This document shows positions 10,141 through 18,644 of a DNA stretch of 64,000 nucleotides, piece after piece. The translations under genes were made by a program, and so were the position numbers. The notes below the pieces were generated by a model that ran no database searches, was not told the DNA's origin, and saw nothing but the letters and a program-made list of their open reading frames with translations. Source of the DNA: Bacillota bacterium (GTDB lineage Bacteria; Bacillota; Clostridia; Lachnospirales; Cellulosilyticaceae); assembly GCA_023393125.1 (NCBI GenBank), contig JAEWMQ010000073.1, positions 1 through 64,000 on the forward strand, read 5' to 3'. Within the stretch, counting starts at the first letter, position 1, and every line of letters begins with the position of its first letter.

Positions 10141-10833
10141 TCACATAAACGTAGCAAAAATCGAAGCACCTATTACCGTTAAAAGTCCCGAAATGGCTAT
10201 AGATAAGCTACTCATAGCTCCTTCTATTCTTCCCATTTCTATTGCTTTAGCTGTTCCAATAGCATGTGCAGAGCTACCTAAAGCAATTCCTTTTGCTATC
10301 GGATGTTTAATTCTAAAAACTTTACAAATCGTTTCTGCTATTATATTTCCTAAAATGCCAGTAATAATAATCACAGCGACGGTTATCGTAACCATCCCAC
10401 CTAATTCCTCTGATACACCCATACCAATAGCTGTTGTAATGGATTTGGGGAGCAATGTCACATACTCCTCATGACTAAAATGAAATACAAATGCCATCAC
10501 TAAAATGCAAGTTAAACTTGTTAAAGTTCCTGAAATAATACCAATTAAAATAGCTGCTACATTTTTCTTAAGTAGCTCTAATTCTTCATACAGTGGAATA
10601 GCCAAGCATACCGTTGCAGGAGTCAGAAGATAGCTAATATATTTTGCTCCTTCGTTATAAGTATCGTAATCAATGCCACAGATTAATAAAAAAGCAACAA
10701 CTACAACAATTGAAATTAATAGCGGATTAAAAATAGGCTTATTAAATTTCCTTTTAAGTACAGTACCTAACTCATATCCTGCTAAACTTATTAACACGCC
10801 TAAAAAGGTGGAATTATATAATATCTCTTTCAT
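10141..10833 (-). CDS. lrgB: LrgB/CidB-family membrane protein
   Basis: This hydrophobic protein of 230 residues has about six to seven membrane segments. The LrgB signature is present (SITTAIGMGVSEELGG and GLALGSSAHAIGTAKA-like text near residue 185). LrgB pairs with LrgA; in other Firmicutes the pair is linked to murein hydrolase control, lysis and, more recently, pyruvate or other C3-acid uptake. Its start overlaps the end of lrgA by 20 bases, implying translational coupling. The neighbouring FCD-type GntR regulator, which binds small acids, favours the transport reading here (inference). Confidence 0.9.
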   Translation of the reverse strand: MKEILYNSTFLGVLISLAGYELGTVLKRKFNKPIFNPLLISIVVVVAFLLICGIDYDTYNEGAKYISYLLTPATVCLAIPLYEELELLKKNVAAILIGIISGTLTSLTCILVMAFVFHFSHEEYVTLLPKSITTAIGMGVSEELGGMVTITVAVIIITGILGNIIAETICKVFRIKHPIAKGIALGSSAHAIGTAKAIEMGRIEGAMSSLSIAISGLLTVIGASIFATFM

Positions 10834-11188
10834 CTTGATGATCTTCCTTCCTATATACTATCCATTGTGTCATTTTACCTGCCACTACCATGACTAAAAC
10901 TGTAGAGATTAAGGTAATGACTATTACCTGTAATAAAATTCCTTGAAGACTCTTCCAAGATACCATTAATCCTACTGCTGCGGGAATAAACATCATTGGC
11001 ATAATTTCTATTAAGAATACACCTGTTTCTTTTATCTGTTCTAAACGAATCACGCCTGTCACTAACAAAATAAGCATCAATACTAAACCATAGATACTAG
11101 CTGGTATCGGTAAGGGTAATAGACTATTTAGTAGTTCTCCCACAAATGTAATGGCTAAAATAATCCCAAACTGTCTAATATATTTCAT
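10814..11188 (-). CDS. lrgA: LrgA/CidA-family holin-like protein
   Basis: This membrane protein of 124 residues has four hydrophobic segments. The motif LLPLPIPASIYGLVLMLILL is the hallmark of the CidA/LrgA family (holin-like). It is first in the lrgA-lrgB-gntR cluster. AAAGAGGAGACAAA precedes the ATG, and a 17-bp palindrome (11206-11222) lies immediately upstream of this ribosome site, where a repressor would block initiation or elongation. Confidence 0.9.
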   Translation of the reverse strand: MKYIRQFGIILAITFVGELLNSLLPLPIPASIYGLVLMLILLVTGVIRLEQIKETGVFLIEIMPMMFIPAAVGLMVSWKSLQGILLQVIVITLISTVLVMVVAGKMTQWIVYRKEDHQDERDII

Positions 11189-11205
11189 TTTGTCTCCTCT
11201 TTTCT

Positions 11206-11222
11206 AATTGGTCTTACCAATT
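11206..11222 (-). promoter_or_regulatory. Predicted GntR/FadR-type operator before lrgA
   Basis: AATTGGTCTTACCAATT is a perfect palindrome with 7-base arms around CTT. Its centre TGGTnnnACCA equals the known FadR-subfamily consensus (TGGTnnnACCA). It lies 18 bases upstream of the lrgA start, between the ribosome site and the A/T-rich promoter region. Its natural ligand protein is the GntR encoded at 9433-10095. Confidence 0.7.
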
Positions 11223-11271
11223 CAGCATTATATACTTTATTTTTTATTTTTTCAATAATAAATCTCTATAT

Positions 11272-11303
11272 AAAAAAAAGACATAGCTTTGCTATGCCTT
11301 TCT
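11272..11303 (-). terminator. Intrinsic terminator of the PH-domain gene
   Basis: On the minus strand GGCATAGC-AAA-GCTATGTC is followed by TTTTTTTT. It is 52 bases beyond the stop of the 11355-11975 gene. Confidence 0.85.
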
Positions 11304-11354
11304 TCAATTTTATTCCGCCCCAAACTTAGCTCATGCTCTATTTCAGGTCTTTTC

Positions 11355-11975
11355 TTACACAAGATATTTTTCGTAAGCTTCACTAAAGTCTCGTTTATGG
11401 TATTCTTTTCTTAAAGCTTCCATCCAATCAAGGTTGAAATTAGTTAGTCTTTCTACAACATCTACAATATCTCCTTGAATACTATTTCTAGATAGGTCTT
11501 CATTGGCCATTTTAAGTCCATTAACGCCATCTCCAAATAAAGCTTCATTGTGTTTTTGAATATAACTAATTTCTAGTAAAGATTTATATAACTTTTTAAG
11601 CAGATTGATTTGATTTTTATCTACGTCAATACTAAAGCCTTGTTCATTAATAAAAAATTTAATCTCAATATCTAAGTCAATTGTACCTGCTGTTTCTAAA
11701 GTCACCTGAGATACTCTATAGTATTTAAAGTCATAACGTTTAACAAGTCTTTTTTTCTCTAAAGCAGATTTACCATCTACATGAATAAGCGCATAATTAG
11801 TAAATACATATTCATCTGTCTTAGATTTAATGACAAAGAAGATTTTCTCTTCATCTTCTTGTAAGATAAAATCATCTCCATCTACTTTATCAAAATCTTG
11901 AGGTGAAATAATTTTACCTATATCTGATAATCCTAAAGTATCTGCTGCTACTCTTCCTAAAAAACCACCTGCCAT
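11355..11975 (-). CDS. PH-domain protein, YvbH-like
   Basis: This soluble protein of 206 residues has no signal or membrane segment. Residues 35-130 look like a bacterial pleckstrin-homology domain: alternating beta strands with the segment EYVFTNYALIHVDGKSA, as in the YvbH family. A helical C-terminal part follows (about 135-206). The function of these proteins is not established; a role in membrane or stress response is only a guess. The gene stands alone with its own terminator; a GGAGGTAG ribosome site precedes the ATG. Confidence 0.75.
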   Translation of the reverse strand: MAGGFLGRVAADTLGLSDIGKIISPQDFDKVDGDDFILQEDEEKIFFVIKSKTDEYVFTNYALIHVDGKSALEKKRLVKRYDFKYYRVSQVTLETAGTIDLDIEIKFFINEQGFSIDVDKNQINLLKKLYKSLLEISYIQKHNEALFGDGVNGLKMANEDLSRNSIQGDIVDVVERLTNFNLDWMEALRKEYHKRDFSEAYEKYLV

Positions 11976-12034
11976 CTTTAACTACCTCCCTATTAGTACG
12001 TATTTATGATTCTATTATAACACACGTCATTACT

Positions 12035-13717
12035 CTATTTTATTTTTTCTCTATTCTTATTAACAACTTCAATAAATACCTCTACCAGTTCAGGATCAAA
12101 TTGAATCCCACTGCATCTTCTTAGTTCCTCAAATGCTTCTTCATAAGTTTTTGGAATGTTATAAGGTCTATTAGAGGTCATGGCATCAAAACTATCAATA
12201 ATCGTTAAAATTCTTACAAGATAAGGAATCTCTTCTCCTTTTAATCCTAAAGGATAACCTGTACCATCATATTTTTCATGGTGATGACGGATAAGTGGTA
12301 TTGCATCCTTTAGGGCTTCTACATTACGAATAATTTCTACGCCATGTTCAGGGTGCTCTTTTAGGCTCTCCCATTCTTCTTTAGTAAGTGGCATTTTTTT
12401 ATTCAGTACATCTACAGAGATATTAATTTTACCTATATCATGCATATAAGCGCCATAGACTAGATTTTTTCGTTCTCTCTCTTCTAGTTTTAATGATTCT
12501 GCCATCATTCTGCTAAACATCACTACTCTTTCTGTATGACCATACGTATATCTATCCTTAGCATTAATCACACTAATAAGTGTCTTTATAGAAGTAACAA
12601 GTTCTGTTTCACTTTCATTAATTTCCTTTTTAATTTCATCTAAAACAGATGCATAGACCTCTACACGATTTTTGCTGAAAAATTTGGCTCTATAAAGGGC
12701 ATCATCAGCTGTTTTAATAAGTTCTGTATCATCTTTTGCATTTTCAGGGTAAGTAGCTAAGCCAACAGAGATGGTTATATTACCATTAGGTTGATTTTCT
12801 TGACCTTCCATATAAGTATCTTGTACAGCTCTTCGAACTTTTTCACCTATTAGGAGGCCTTCTTTCTTATCTATATCGGGTAAGATAACGGCGAATTCTT
12901 CTCCACCATATCTTGCTACAATCCCCTGCTCATTTACTTGTTCTTTTAAAATATGCCCAATAGTTCGTAGTACCATATCACCTTTTTGATGACCGTTAAG
13001 GTCATTATAATACTTAAAATAATCTATATCTATATATAATAAAGAAAGTGACTGCTTCTTTTCTTTTGCTATTTTAATCTTTTCATTTAATGAATCATGA
13101 AAATATCTATGATTATATACATCTGTTAAGCTATCTCGATTAACTCTGTATTTTAATTCCTTAATATGTTCTGTTTCAAACTTCACGTAACAACCTAAAG
13201 TATACGCTATTAATATAAATATACCAGCTAGCACAAGGTCATCTTCAAAATAAGGATTTACCTTAGCACCTGGTAATGACAATAAGTCCATAAGCAAAAT
13301 AAGTGCTGATGAAATAACACTAATGGTTAACCCATATCTCATACCTGATTGAATAGTACTTGTTGTTATAATAAATAGGAATAAAAATTTATTAGGACTG
13401 TCATTTTTCCCAGATATTAAAATAATAAGGAGAAAAAGACTAATAAAAACGATACATTCAATAATATCATTGTTTTTCTTTAAGCTTGTTTCTAAGCTTT
13501 TATTAACTATCATTGACCAAATGAAATAAATAGCTAATAAACATATTACTGCTACTAATATAGCTAATTCAGGAGTACTATCTATTATTTTTGAAATTCT
13601 AAAATCAGCCGCCATATATTTAAATCCAATAATACCGCAAAATAATAGGGCCGATAGTTTCACCGTTAGTAATATATTATTAATTTGTTCATACTTTGTC
13701 TTTTCTAAGTCATGCAT
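12035..13717 (-). CDS. Membrane GGDEF + HD-GYP protein (c-di-GMP turnover)
   Basis: This 560-residue protein has six or so membrane segments in residues 15-175, then a diguanylate cyclase domain with an intact ARYGGEEF active site (about 265-275), and an HD-GYP phosphodiesterase domain. The latter has YGAYMHDIGKI and HHEKYDGTGYP, so both catalytic sites appear complete. No RxxD inhibition site is seen ahead of GGEEF. It can thus make and degrade c-di-GMP, which sets motility against attachment. It lies downstream of the agr operon but behind a terminator, so it is separately expressed. Confidence 0.92.
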   Translation of the reverse strand: MHDLEKTKYEQINNILLTVKLSALLFCGIIGFKYMAADFRISKIIDSTPELAILVAVICLLAIYFIWSMIVNKSLETSLKKNNDIIECIVFISLFLLIILISGKNDSPNKFLFLFIITTSTIQSGMRYGLTISVISSALILLMDLLSLPGAKVNPYFEDDLVLAGIFILIAYTLGCYVKFETEHIKELKYRVNRDSLTDVYNHRYFHDSLNEKIKIAKEKKQSLSLLYIDIDYFKYYNDLNGHQKGDMVLRTIGHILKEQVNEQGIVARYGGEEFAVILPDIDKKEGLLIGEKVRRAVQDTYMEGQENQPNGNITISVGLATYPENAKDDTELIKTADDALYRAKFFSKNRVEVYASVLDEIKKEINESETELVTSIKTLISVINAKDRYTYGHTERVVMFSRMMAESLKLEERERKNLVYGAYMHDIGKINISVDVLNKKMPLTKEEWESLKEHPEHGVEIIRNVEALKDAIPLIRHHHEKYDGTGYPLGLKGEEIPYLVRILTIIDSFDAMTSNRPYNIPKTYEEAFEELRRCSGIQFDPELVEVFIEVVNKNREKIK

Positions 13718-13747
13718 GATTTTATCCTCATTTATCTACTGTAAAAG

Positions 13748-13778
13748 AAAAAAATCGGCCTAAAAGACCGATTTTTCT
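13748..13778 (-). terminator. Intrinsic terminator of the agr-type operon
   Basis: AAAAATCGG pairs with CCGATTTTT (with a G-U extension) around a short loop, then a T-run on the minus strand. It is 7 bases beyond the agrD stop and separates agrD from the GGDEF/HD-GYP gene. Confidence 0.85.
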
Positions 13779-13784
13779 AATTGA

Positions 13785-13916
13785 TTAGTCTCTTAAGCAT
13801 TCTGGTTCTTCAGGTTGATAAGATAACCAATAACATGCAGAAGTTGCCATAAAAGATGCTACTACTGTTGCAATACCTGCAACTGCCATTAATACTTTTG
13901 CATTCATTCTTTTCAT
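13785..13916 (-). CDS. agrD: AgrD-type cyclic autoinducer prepeptide (43 residues)
   Basis: This short gene encodes MKRMNAKVLMAVAGIATV followed by a core and tail reading SACYWLSYQPEEPECLRD. The layout is that of clostridial AgrD: a basic amphipathic leader, a small Cys-aromatic core, then an acidic YQPEEPE tail that AgrB cuts. The mature signal is probably a five-residue thiolactone ring of C28-Y-W-L-S32, by analogy to the C. perfringens peptide. The ATG is one base beyond the agrB stop, and its GGGAGG ribosome site lies inside the end of agrB, so translation is coupled. A second Cys at position 40 is unusual. The peptide is exported and would be sensed by a receptor not encoded next to it. 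Confidence 0.88.
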   Translation of the reverse strand: MKRMNAKVLMAVAGIATVVASFMATSACYWLSYQPEEPECLRD

Positions 13917-13917
13917 T

Positions 13918-14577
13918 TTAAATTCCTCCCTTATTTTTGGTTAATTTATTAAAAAGTCCATCTATCTTTTGTATTATTTGATGCCCCAAAGCTGTAAGGG
14001 TAAACACTTGCCAGCTTATTCCCCCATAAATGCAGGTGGTGTATACTAACAGTTTTTCATTAGGTTCTAGTAAATAGATAACTAAAATAGCCACTACCAT
14101 TACCCCATAAAAAGTTAATACAAAATAAGATTTCTTTTTAAGCATAGCTCTTTTTTCTAATTTCTTAATAGGTTTTGCCTTGCTATCTACAGGTGCTAAT
14201 TTATAAATCCAATAAAAAGCTAGGCAGAAAATGATTATTCCTAAAATAATAACACTCTCTATATGCCACTTCAATTGATTTAAAACTACACCGCCTCCTA
14301 CAGCCACTATAGTGCCTATAACTGCACACTCCTCAGGATTACTTGCATGAACCCCTCCTGAATACTTACGTAAAATAACAGCAACTATAGAAATAATTAA
14401 AGTAGGGATTAATACGCCAAATAGCGCGCCTAAAATGATACTTAATCCAATAGCTAAGGTTGTATGTATAATGGCAAATAAGCCATACTGAATAACTGCT
14501 TTTTGATTTTCTTCTAAGTTAAGCTCTTTTCCTATGTGATGTGTTATTGTTTCACACATATTTTGTATTTTAGACAT
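13918..14577 (-). CDS. agrB: AgrB-type membrane endopeptidase
   Basis: This 219-residue multi-pass membrane cysteine protease cleaves the AgrD tail and forms the thiolactone. The hallmark RKYSGGVHASNPEEC gives H77 and C84, the same residue numbers as the catalytic pair of S. aureus AgrB. The gene overlaps the preceding gene by 8 bases and is followed one base later by agrD, as in other agr loci. No agrC kinase or agrA response regulator is in the operon. Confidence 0.95.
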   Translation of the reverse strand: MSKIQNMCETITHHIGKELNLEENQKAVIQYGLFAIIHTTLAIGLSIILGALFGVLIPTLIISIVAVILRKYSGGVHASNPEECAVIGTIVAVGGGVVLNQLKWHIESVIILGIIIFCLAFYWIYKLAPVDSKAKPIKKLEKRAMLKKKSYFVLTFYGVMVVAILVIYLLEPNEKLLVYTTCIYGGISWQVFTLTALGHQIIQKIDGLFNKLTKNKGGI

Positions 14578-15040
14578 TTTTATTCCTCTGCCTTTTACTA
14601 TTTATCTTTCCTAATGTGAATATAATTCCCCAGAAAATAATGAGTGAAGGAATTCCATAAATCACTTTACTAACAGGATTAGTCATCACTTCAGCCATCT
14701 CCATGTTAAGTACATTTTGAATCAAAATAACATTAATACCTTCTGTTAGAAATTGAATAATCATATTAATGATGGCAATGCTAATACAATGAGCTATACT
14801 TAAGCCATTAATCATCGTAGCCAAAATAATCATACTCATTACAATCAATATACTGTGAATACCATAACTTATAGGTAAATTACTTACTAATACCATAATG
14901 AACGCTAATAATGTAGCCGAAAAAATATATTTCTTTTTATCTAGCTTTACATTCACTAAGGCATACATGGCATACATATGTATAAATCCTTCTGGAAGGC
15001 CTCTGAAAAGAATGGTTGTTATTAATTCAGTTAACATCAC
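14570..15040 (-). CDS. Membrane protein resembling the sensor part of an AgrC-type kinase
   Basis: This 156-residue protein has about five membrane helices. The run NLPISYGIHSILIVMSMIIL resembles the sensor domain of GHKL histidine kinases that sit beside agrBD in clostridia (LPI-x-G-H-I pattern, from memory). It ends with a short basic tail where the kinase would begin, so it is a sensor without a kinase. It overlaps agrB by 8 bases. It may be a signal-binding partner, an immunity or quenching factor, or a relic; the clean frame and tight coupling argue against simple decay. Confidence 0.6.
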   Translation of the reverse strand: MMLTELITTILFRGLPEGFIHMYAMYALVNVKLDKKKYIFSATLLAFIMVLVSNLPISYGIHSILIVMSMIILATMINGLSIAHCISIAIINMIIQFLTEGINVILIQNVLNMEMAEVMTNPVSKVIYGIPSLIIFWGIIFTLGKINSKRQRNKNV

Positions 15041-15057
15041 TTGTTGCTCCTTACTTT

Positions 15058-15618
15058 TTATGCTTTTTCTTTTAACTTATTAATCTTTTTTATGGCCCCA
15101 TATATGATAAGAATAATAAATACTCTTATTAACAAATCCCCAATGCTTAAGATGCTATATCCTATATCCAAAAAATCTGTGAAAATCTTAAGCTTAGTTT
15201 CGCTTCCTCCTAAAATATGAAAATCTTTAGTAATTTCATGCGCTATGTTAAATGCTTCTGGTTTAGCGTAACCTGTTAAATAGGATAAGGAAGGAAATAC
15301 TGGCATCTTACCTTGATTAGCTATTATAGCTATTTGATTACACAGTCCCCCTAGTAGCATAAATCCAGAACCTATAAGCGCTTCTTTATACAGTTCATAC
15401 TTAAAAATCAATCCCAAGTAGGAACATAAATAAACACTCTTTAGTAAACTTGCATATTGAACAACCTCATAATTTCCATTAAATAAAGCAATTTGAAAAT
15501 ATAAATAAATCAATTCTATAGCTAAAACATAATAGATTTCCTTATGTTTAAATAATGGACTTATATGATATTTCTTAGCCTTACTATAAACAAGTGCAAA
15601 CAATATGGTTTCTGGCAT
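15058..15618 (-). CDS. DUF5317-family membrane protein, first gene of the agr-type operon
   Basis: This membrane protein of 186 residues has about five hydrophobic segments. The extracellular PVFPSLSYLTGY and the later ETKLKIFTDFLDIGYSILSIGDLLI blocks match what I recall of DUF5317, a clostridial family of unknown function. AAGGGAGAAGG precedes the ATG. It starts a four-gene run (DUF5317, sensor-like protein, agrB, agrD) with gaps of 17 bases or less. A role in peptide signalling is inferred from position only. Confidence 0.7.
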   Translation of the reverse strand: MPETILFALVYSKAKKYHISPLFKHKEIYYVLAIELIYLYFQIALFNGNYEVVQYASLLKSVYLCSYLGLIFKYELYKEALIGSGFMLLGGLCNQIAIIANQGKMPVFPSLSYLTGYAKPEAFNIAHEITKDFHILGGSETKLKIFTDFLDIGYSILSIGDLLIRVFIILIIYGAIKKINKLKEKA

Positions 15619-15774
15619 CCTTCTCCCTTTCTGTCTTACTACTCTAATTCTCTTTTATTTCAAATATTATACTACATATTGTGACATTAATCTACATATT
15701 TATACTTTTATCCAATTTGATTACTAAGTATAAATTTCTTGCTGCCTAATAAATGGAGCTAAGTGAGCATAAAT

Positions 15775-15820
15775 AAACCATGCATAACTAGAATATCTTC
15801 TAGCTCTATGCATGGTTTTA
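15775..15820 (-). terminator. Bidirectional intrinsic terminator downstream of the 15867 gene
   Basis: AAACCATGCATA pairs with TATGCATGGTTT; an inner CTAGAA/TTCTAG stem extends it. It follows the 86-residue gene by 46 bases and shields the agr promoter region (15619-15774), which is otherwise A/T-rich and featureless. Confidence 0.85.
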
Positions 15821-15866
15821 TTCATATAATCTATTACTATCATTTTGATAGTATACTCTTTTCATC

Positions 15867-16127
15867 TTAAGAACGATAGAACTGCTGATGATTATAATTC
15901 TTCATTTTCTTACTATATTCGCTTAGAATCCCTTTATATTTTTTATAACTTTTATCATTAATCTCGCCTTGCTCATAGCAACTTTCTATAAGACTAGTGG
16001 CATCTTTCCTCGCCTTAATAGCTAAGTCCTTATAATTATTTTCTAGGTAAAGTTGAAGCTCACTAATGAGTATTTCTATTTGCTTTTGGACTTTTTTATT
16101 TCCCCTTTTCCTCAATAAGCTAAACAT
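15867..16127 (-). CDS. Small helical protein of unknown function
   Basis: This basic, soluble protein of 86 residues is predicted helical throughout and begins MFSLLRKRGNKKVQKQIEIL. It has no membrane segment, Cys pair or known motif that I recognise. GAGGGGAAG lies before the ATG, and a strong terminator follows, so it looks like a real monocistronic gene. The N-terminal basic stretch could touch nucleic acid or membrane, but this is a guess. Confidence 0.6.
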   Translation of the reverse strand: MFSLLRKRGNKKVQKQIEILISELQLYLENNYKDLAIKARKDATSLIESCYEQGEINDKSYKKYKGILSEYSKKMKNYNHQQFYRS

Positions 16128-16234
16128 ATGACTTCCCCTCTTTGTTCTACTTATATTTTTATTTCATTCTAGTAAACTAGTTATTTAAATCCATACGAAA
16201 GCAGAGTCTTTAAAGTAGACCTGTTAAGTAAGAA

Positions 16235-17224
16235 TTACTTTTTTTGATTAAGCCTTTCAATATACTGATTAATATAAGGAGATTCCCCTCTAAATGCTTC
16301 AATATCATAACCTTCTCTATCCATATGAATAATAGCATTTCTTCTAATTACATTTTTCCCTCTCCAACCACAAGAAGTAGCACTTATTTTTTCTTTAAAA
16401 TAGGAATTATCCATCTTTGCATAAATACTAGCAGGCTCATTCATATAGTCTAGTGTTTGAAATTCCTCTAAAACATGAGTCTCTATCTCTTCATTGTAAG
16501 GACATTTTAACTGACAAAAATCACAGCCAAAGATATTTCCCTTTAATAACCCTATTTCTTGATCACTTATTTCTTTCTTTTGAGTAATATAAGATAAGCA
16601 AATATTAGGGTTACTTCTTAGCGGATTAATAGACTTTGTGGGACACTGCTTTAAACAAGCTATGCACTCCCCACATTCATGATATTTAGCTATATCCACT
16701 TGGTTTCTTTGGTCCTCGCACTCAATATTTAAGTCCGTAATAAGCTCACCTAAAAAAACATAGGAACCATATTTCTTTGTAATCAGCATATTGTTCTTTC
16801 CAATAAACCCAACTCCTGCTAAATAAGCAATATAGCGTTCAGGTAAAGCGTTGCTATCTACAAATTCTAGTGCCTTGCCACCTAAAGATTCAATGTATTC
16901 TCTTATTTGACTTAAATACTTTTTAACCACCCTATGATAATCTAGCCTTTTAGTATAAATGGAAAATCCATTGTCTACCTCCGCTGCTGCATCCTTATGA
17001 TAATAAGGGAAGGCTATAGAAATAATCGTCTTTCCCTCTTCCATATAAAGCTTAGGATTAAGACGTTTTTCAAGATCCTTCTCTTCAAATTCATTTTGTA
17101 AACCAAGCTTTTGTCTTTCCTTATAAAATATTTCTAGTTCATCAAATCGTCTACAAGGAATAAATCCTATAGCATCTAATCCTATAGACTTACAAAAGTT
17201 TTCTATTTTATTTTTTAACATCAT
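16235..17224 (-). CDS. queG: Epoxyqueuosine reductase QueG
   Basis: This 329-residue cytoplasmic cobalamin and iron-sulfur enzyme reduces epoxyqueuosine to queuosine in tRNA position 34. The two [4Fe-4S] sets are visible: C184-C187-C190-C194 (CGECIACLKQCP) with C209, and C234-C237-C241 (CDFCQLKCP). The DSNALPER segment (123-130) is the family active-site region. The start has two ATG codons in a row and only a weak ribosome site (GGTGA). No other queuosine gene is nearby. B12 use agrees with the cobalamin-dependent MetH in this window. Confidence 0.93.
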   Translation of the reverse strand: MMLKNKIENFCKSIGLDAIGFIPCRRFDELEIFYKERQKLGLQNEFEEKDLEKRLNPKLYMEEGKTIISIAFPYYHKDAAAEVDNGFSIYTKRLDYHRVVKKYLSQIREYIESLGGKALEFVDSNALPERYIAYLAGVGFIGKNNMLITKKYGSYVFLGELITDLNIECEDQRNQVDIAKYHECGECIACLKQCPTKSINPLRSNPNICLSYITQKKEISDQEIGLLKGNIFGCDFCQLKCPYNEEIETHVLEEFQTLDYMNEPASIYAKMDNSYFKEKISATSCGWRGKNVIRRNAIIHMDREGYDIEAFRGESPYINQYIERLNQKK

Positions 17225-17343
17225 TGTTCACCGTAAGACACCACTAACTTGTCTTATCCTTTAAAATAATCCTTGTGCATCATGCATTTTTAATATACGC
17301 GCTGCCTCCACTAAAATCAAGTCCATTTTTCTCATATAATACT

Positions 17344-18126
17344 TTACAAACCAAATAAACTCACTTCATAAGCTGTATATTCTTTATCAAAATGATAGCC
17401 TAACTTTTCTGCAAGAGCCACTGACCATTTATTTTGCGCATCCCAGCTTGGATATAAATTTCTATCGATGCATTCTAGAATCAACTTCGCTGCACAGGCA
17501 TAAGCTAAACCTTTTCTTCTAAACTCCGTCTTTGTATCAATCTCTATTTCTATACCTTCATTATATCTTGTATAAGAAGATGCACCTGCTACTAGCTCTC
17601 CTTTGTAAAGAGCAGCTGCTCCTAAGCCCTTTTCTTTATACTCCTCATAATTTTCAAACTGTGAGCATAAGTCCCGTGACCAATCACTGGCCATTGCCTG
17701 CTGATAAATGGCTTCATCAATTAATTTAATTTCATAATCTGCTTCAATACTTTCTATTGCTAGTTTAAGCTTTAATGGGTCAAATACGTTTGGCTCTTTT
17801 TTAATTGCATATCTCGTGATTCTTTTGGCGTGATTCCCGTAGGCTTCGTCAATAAGTTTGGCCCATGCTTCATTTTGTGGCACCATAATAATAAATTGGG
17901 ACTTTGACTTATGTGGATTATGAAGTACTAATTCTAACTGAGGTTGCCCTGCTAAAAAACAAAAATCTGCAATAACAATCTGCGCAGCTGTAGGCTGCTC
18001 TATACGATCTGCAAATACACTTCCCATACATTCTTGAAGAGCTGACCAAATTAAAGTTTCATTCCAGCCTTCAAAAAAATGGGCTACTTTTCTTAAATGT
18101 TCTCCTGTTACTGGACATACTGACAT
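17344..18126 (-). CDS. GNAT-family N-acetyltransferase
   Basis: This 260-residue protein has a C-terminal GNAT fold from about residue 130. The acetyl-CoA loop is R-R-K-G-L-A-Y-A (about 210), followed by NKWSVALAEKLGYHFDKEY, the typical beta-bulge end. The N-terminal half is a separate alpha/beta domain, as in the GNAT_acetyltr_2 (zwittermicin-like) group of this length. The acceptor substrate is unknown. It is followed on the far side by structured repeats. Confidence 0.8.
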   Translation of the reverse strand: MSVCPVTGEHLRKVAHFFEGWNETLIWSALQECMGSVFADRIEQPTAAQIVIADFCFLAGQPQLELVLHNPHKSKSQFIIMVPQNEAWAKLIDEAYGNHAKRITRYAIKKEPNVFDPLKLKLAIESIEADYEIKLIDEAIYQQAMASDWSRDLCSQFENYEEYKEKGLGAAALYKGELVAGASSYTRYNEGIEIEIDTKTEFRRKGLAYACAAKLILECIDRNLYPSWDAQNKWSVALAEKLGYHFDKEYTAYEVSLFGL

Positions 18127-18209
18127 TACTTTTCTCCCTTCATATATGCGCTAATACTATTATAGCCTAACATACTACGCCTTTCATTAAAGCAAATAGA
18201 AATTTGCCT

Positions 18210-18464
18210 AGGAGTTTATGAGGAAGGCTGCTGGGAGGAAATGAGAGGAGAAGGGCTATCTTCCAGTGTTCCGGTTCAAATTTTTTGAGACACTAGGTTC
18301 ACTTATTTGGATGAACGCACGAAAACTCCCGCTGGTCAAACACTCGTGCTAAAACCCATCCAAAACGTTCGCCAACTGCCTCTAAAAAATTCTCCCAAGT
18401 CACCCTTCCAGATATCCCTCCTCCTCTCATTTCTGCCGACCGTTATTAAGCTCATAAACGCTCC
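18210..18464 (-). repeat. Structured dispersed repeat, copy B (full length, about 255 bp)
   Basis: This is the inverted, complete copy of the repeat at base 1. Its ends are complementary (GGAGTTTATGAG with CTCATAAACGCTCC, AAATGAGAGGAG with CTCCTCTCATTT). Inside, GGGCTATCT pairs with AGATATCCC, a T-run/A-run stem follows, then TTGGATG with CATCCAA, and GCACGA with TCGTGC around the conserved loop. The whole thing folds as one long interrupted hairpin with no reading frame. Possible natures are a non-autonomous mobile element or a structured RNA. Confidence 0.85.
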
Positions 18465-18644
18465 TGACAGTAAAGCGTCGTGAGTAAAATATAATGGTGT
18501 TTTAAACTTATAAGCCAGTCTATCATATCTCGTTCCAGCAATAATAACGTATAGAGATCAGCAACTCATGATAAAGGTTTAGCTTCGTTCTCTCCTCATT
18601 CACAATAATGCATAAAGCTTCTTAGTAGTTTATTCTTGTAAAAC

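Noticed and set aside
17261..17335. 24-codon minus-strand frame between the GNAT gene and queG
   Set aside because: No ribosome site and no recognisable content.
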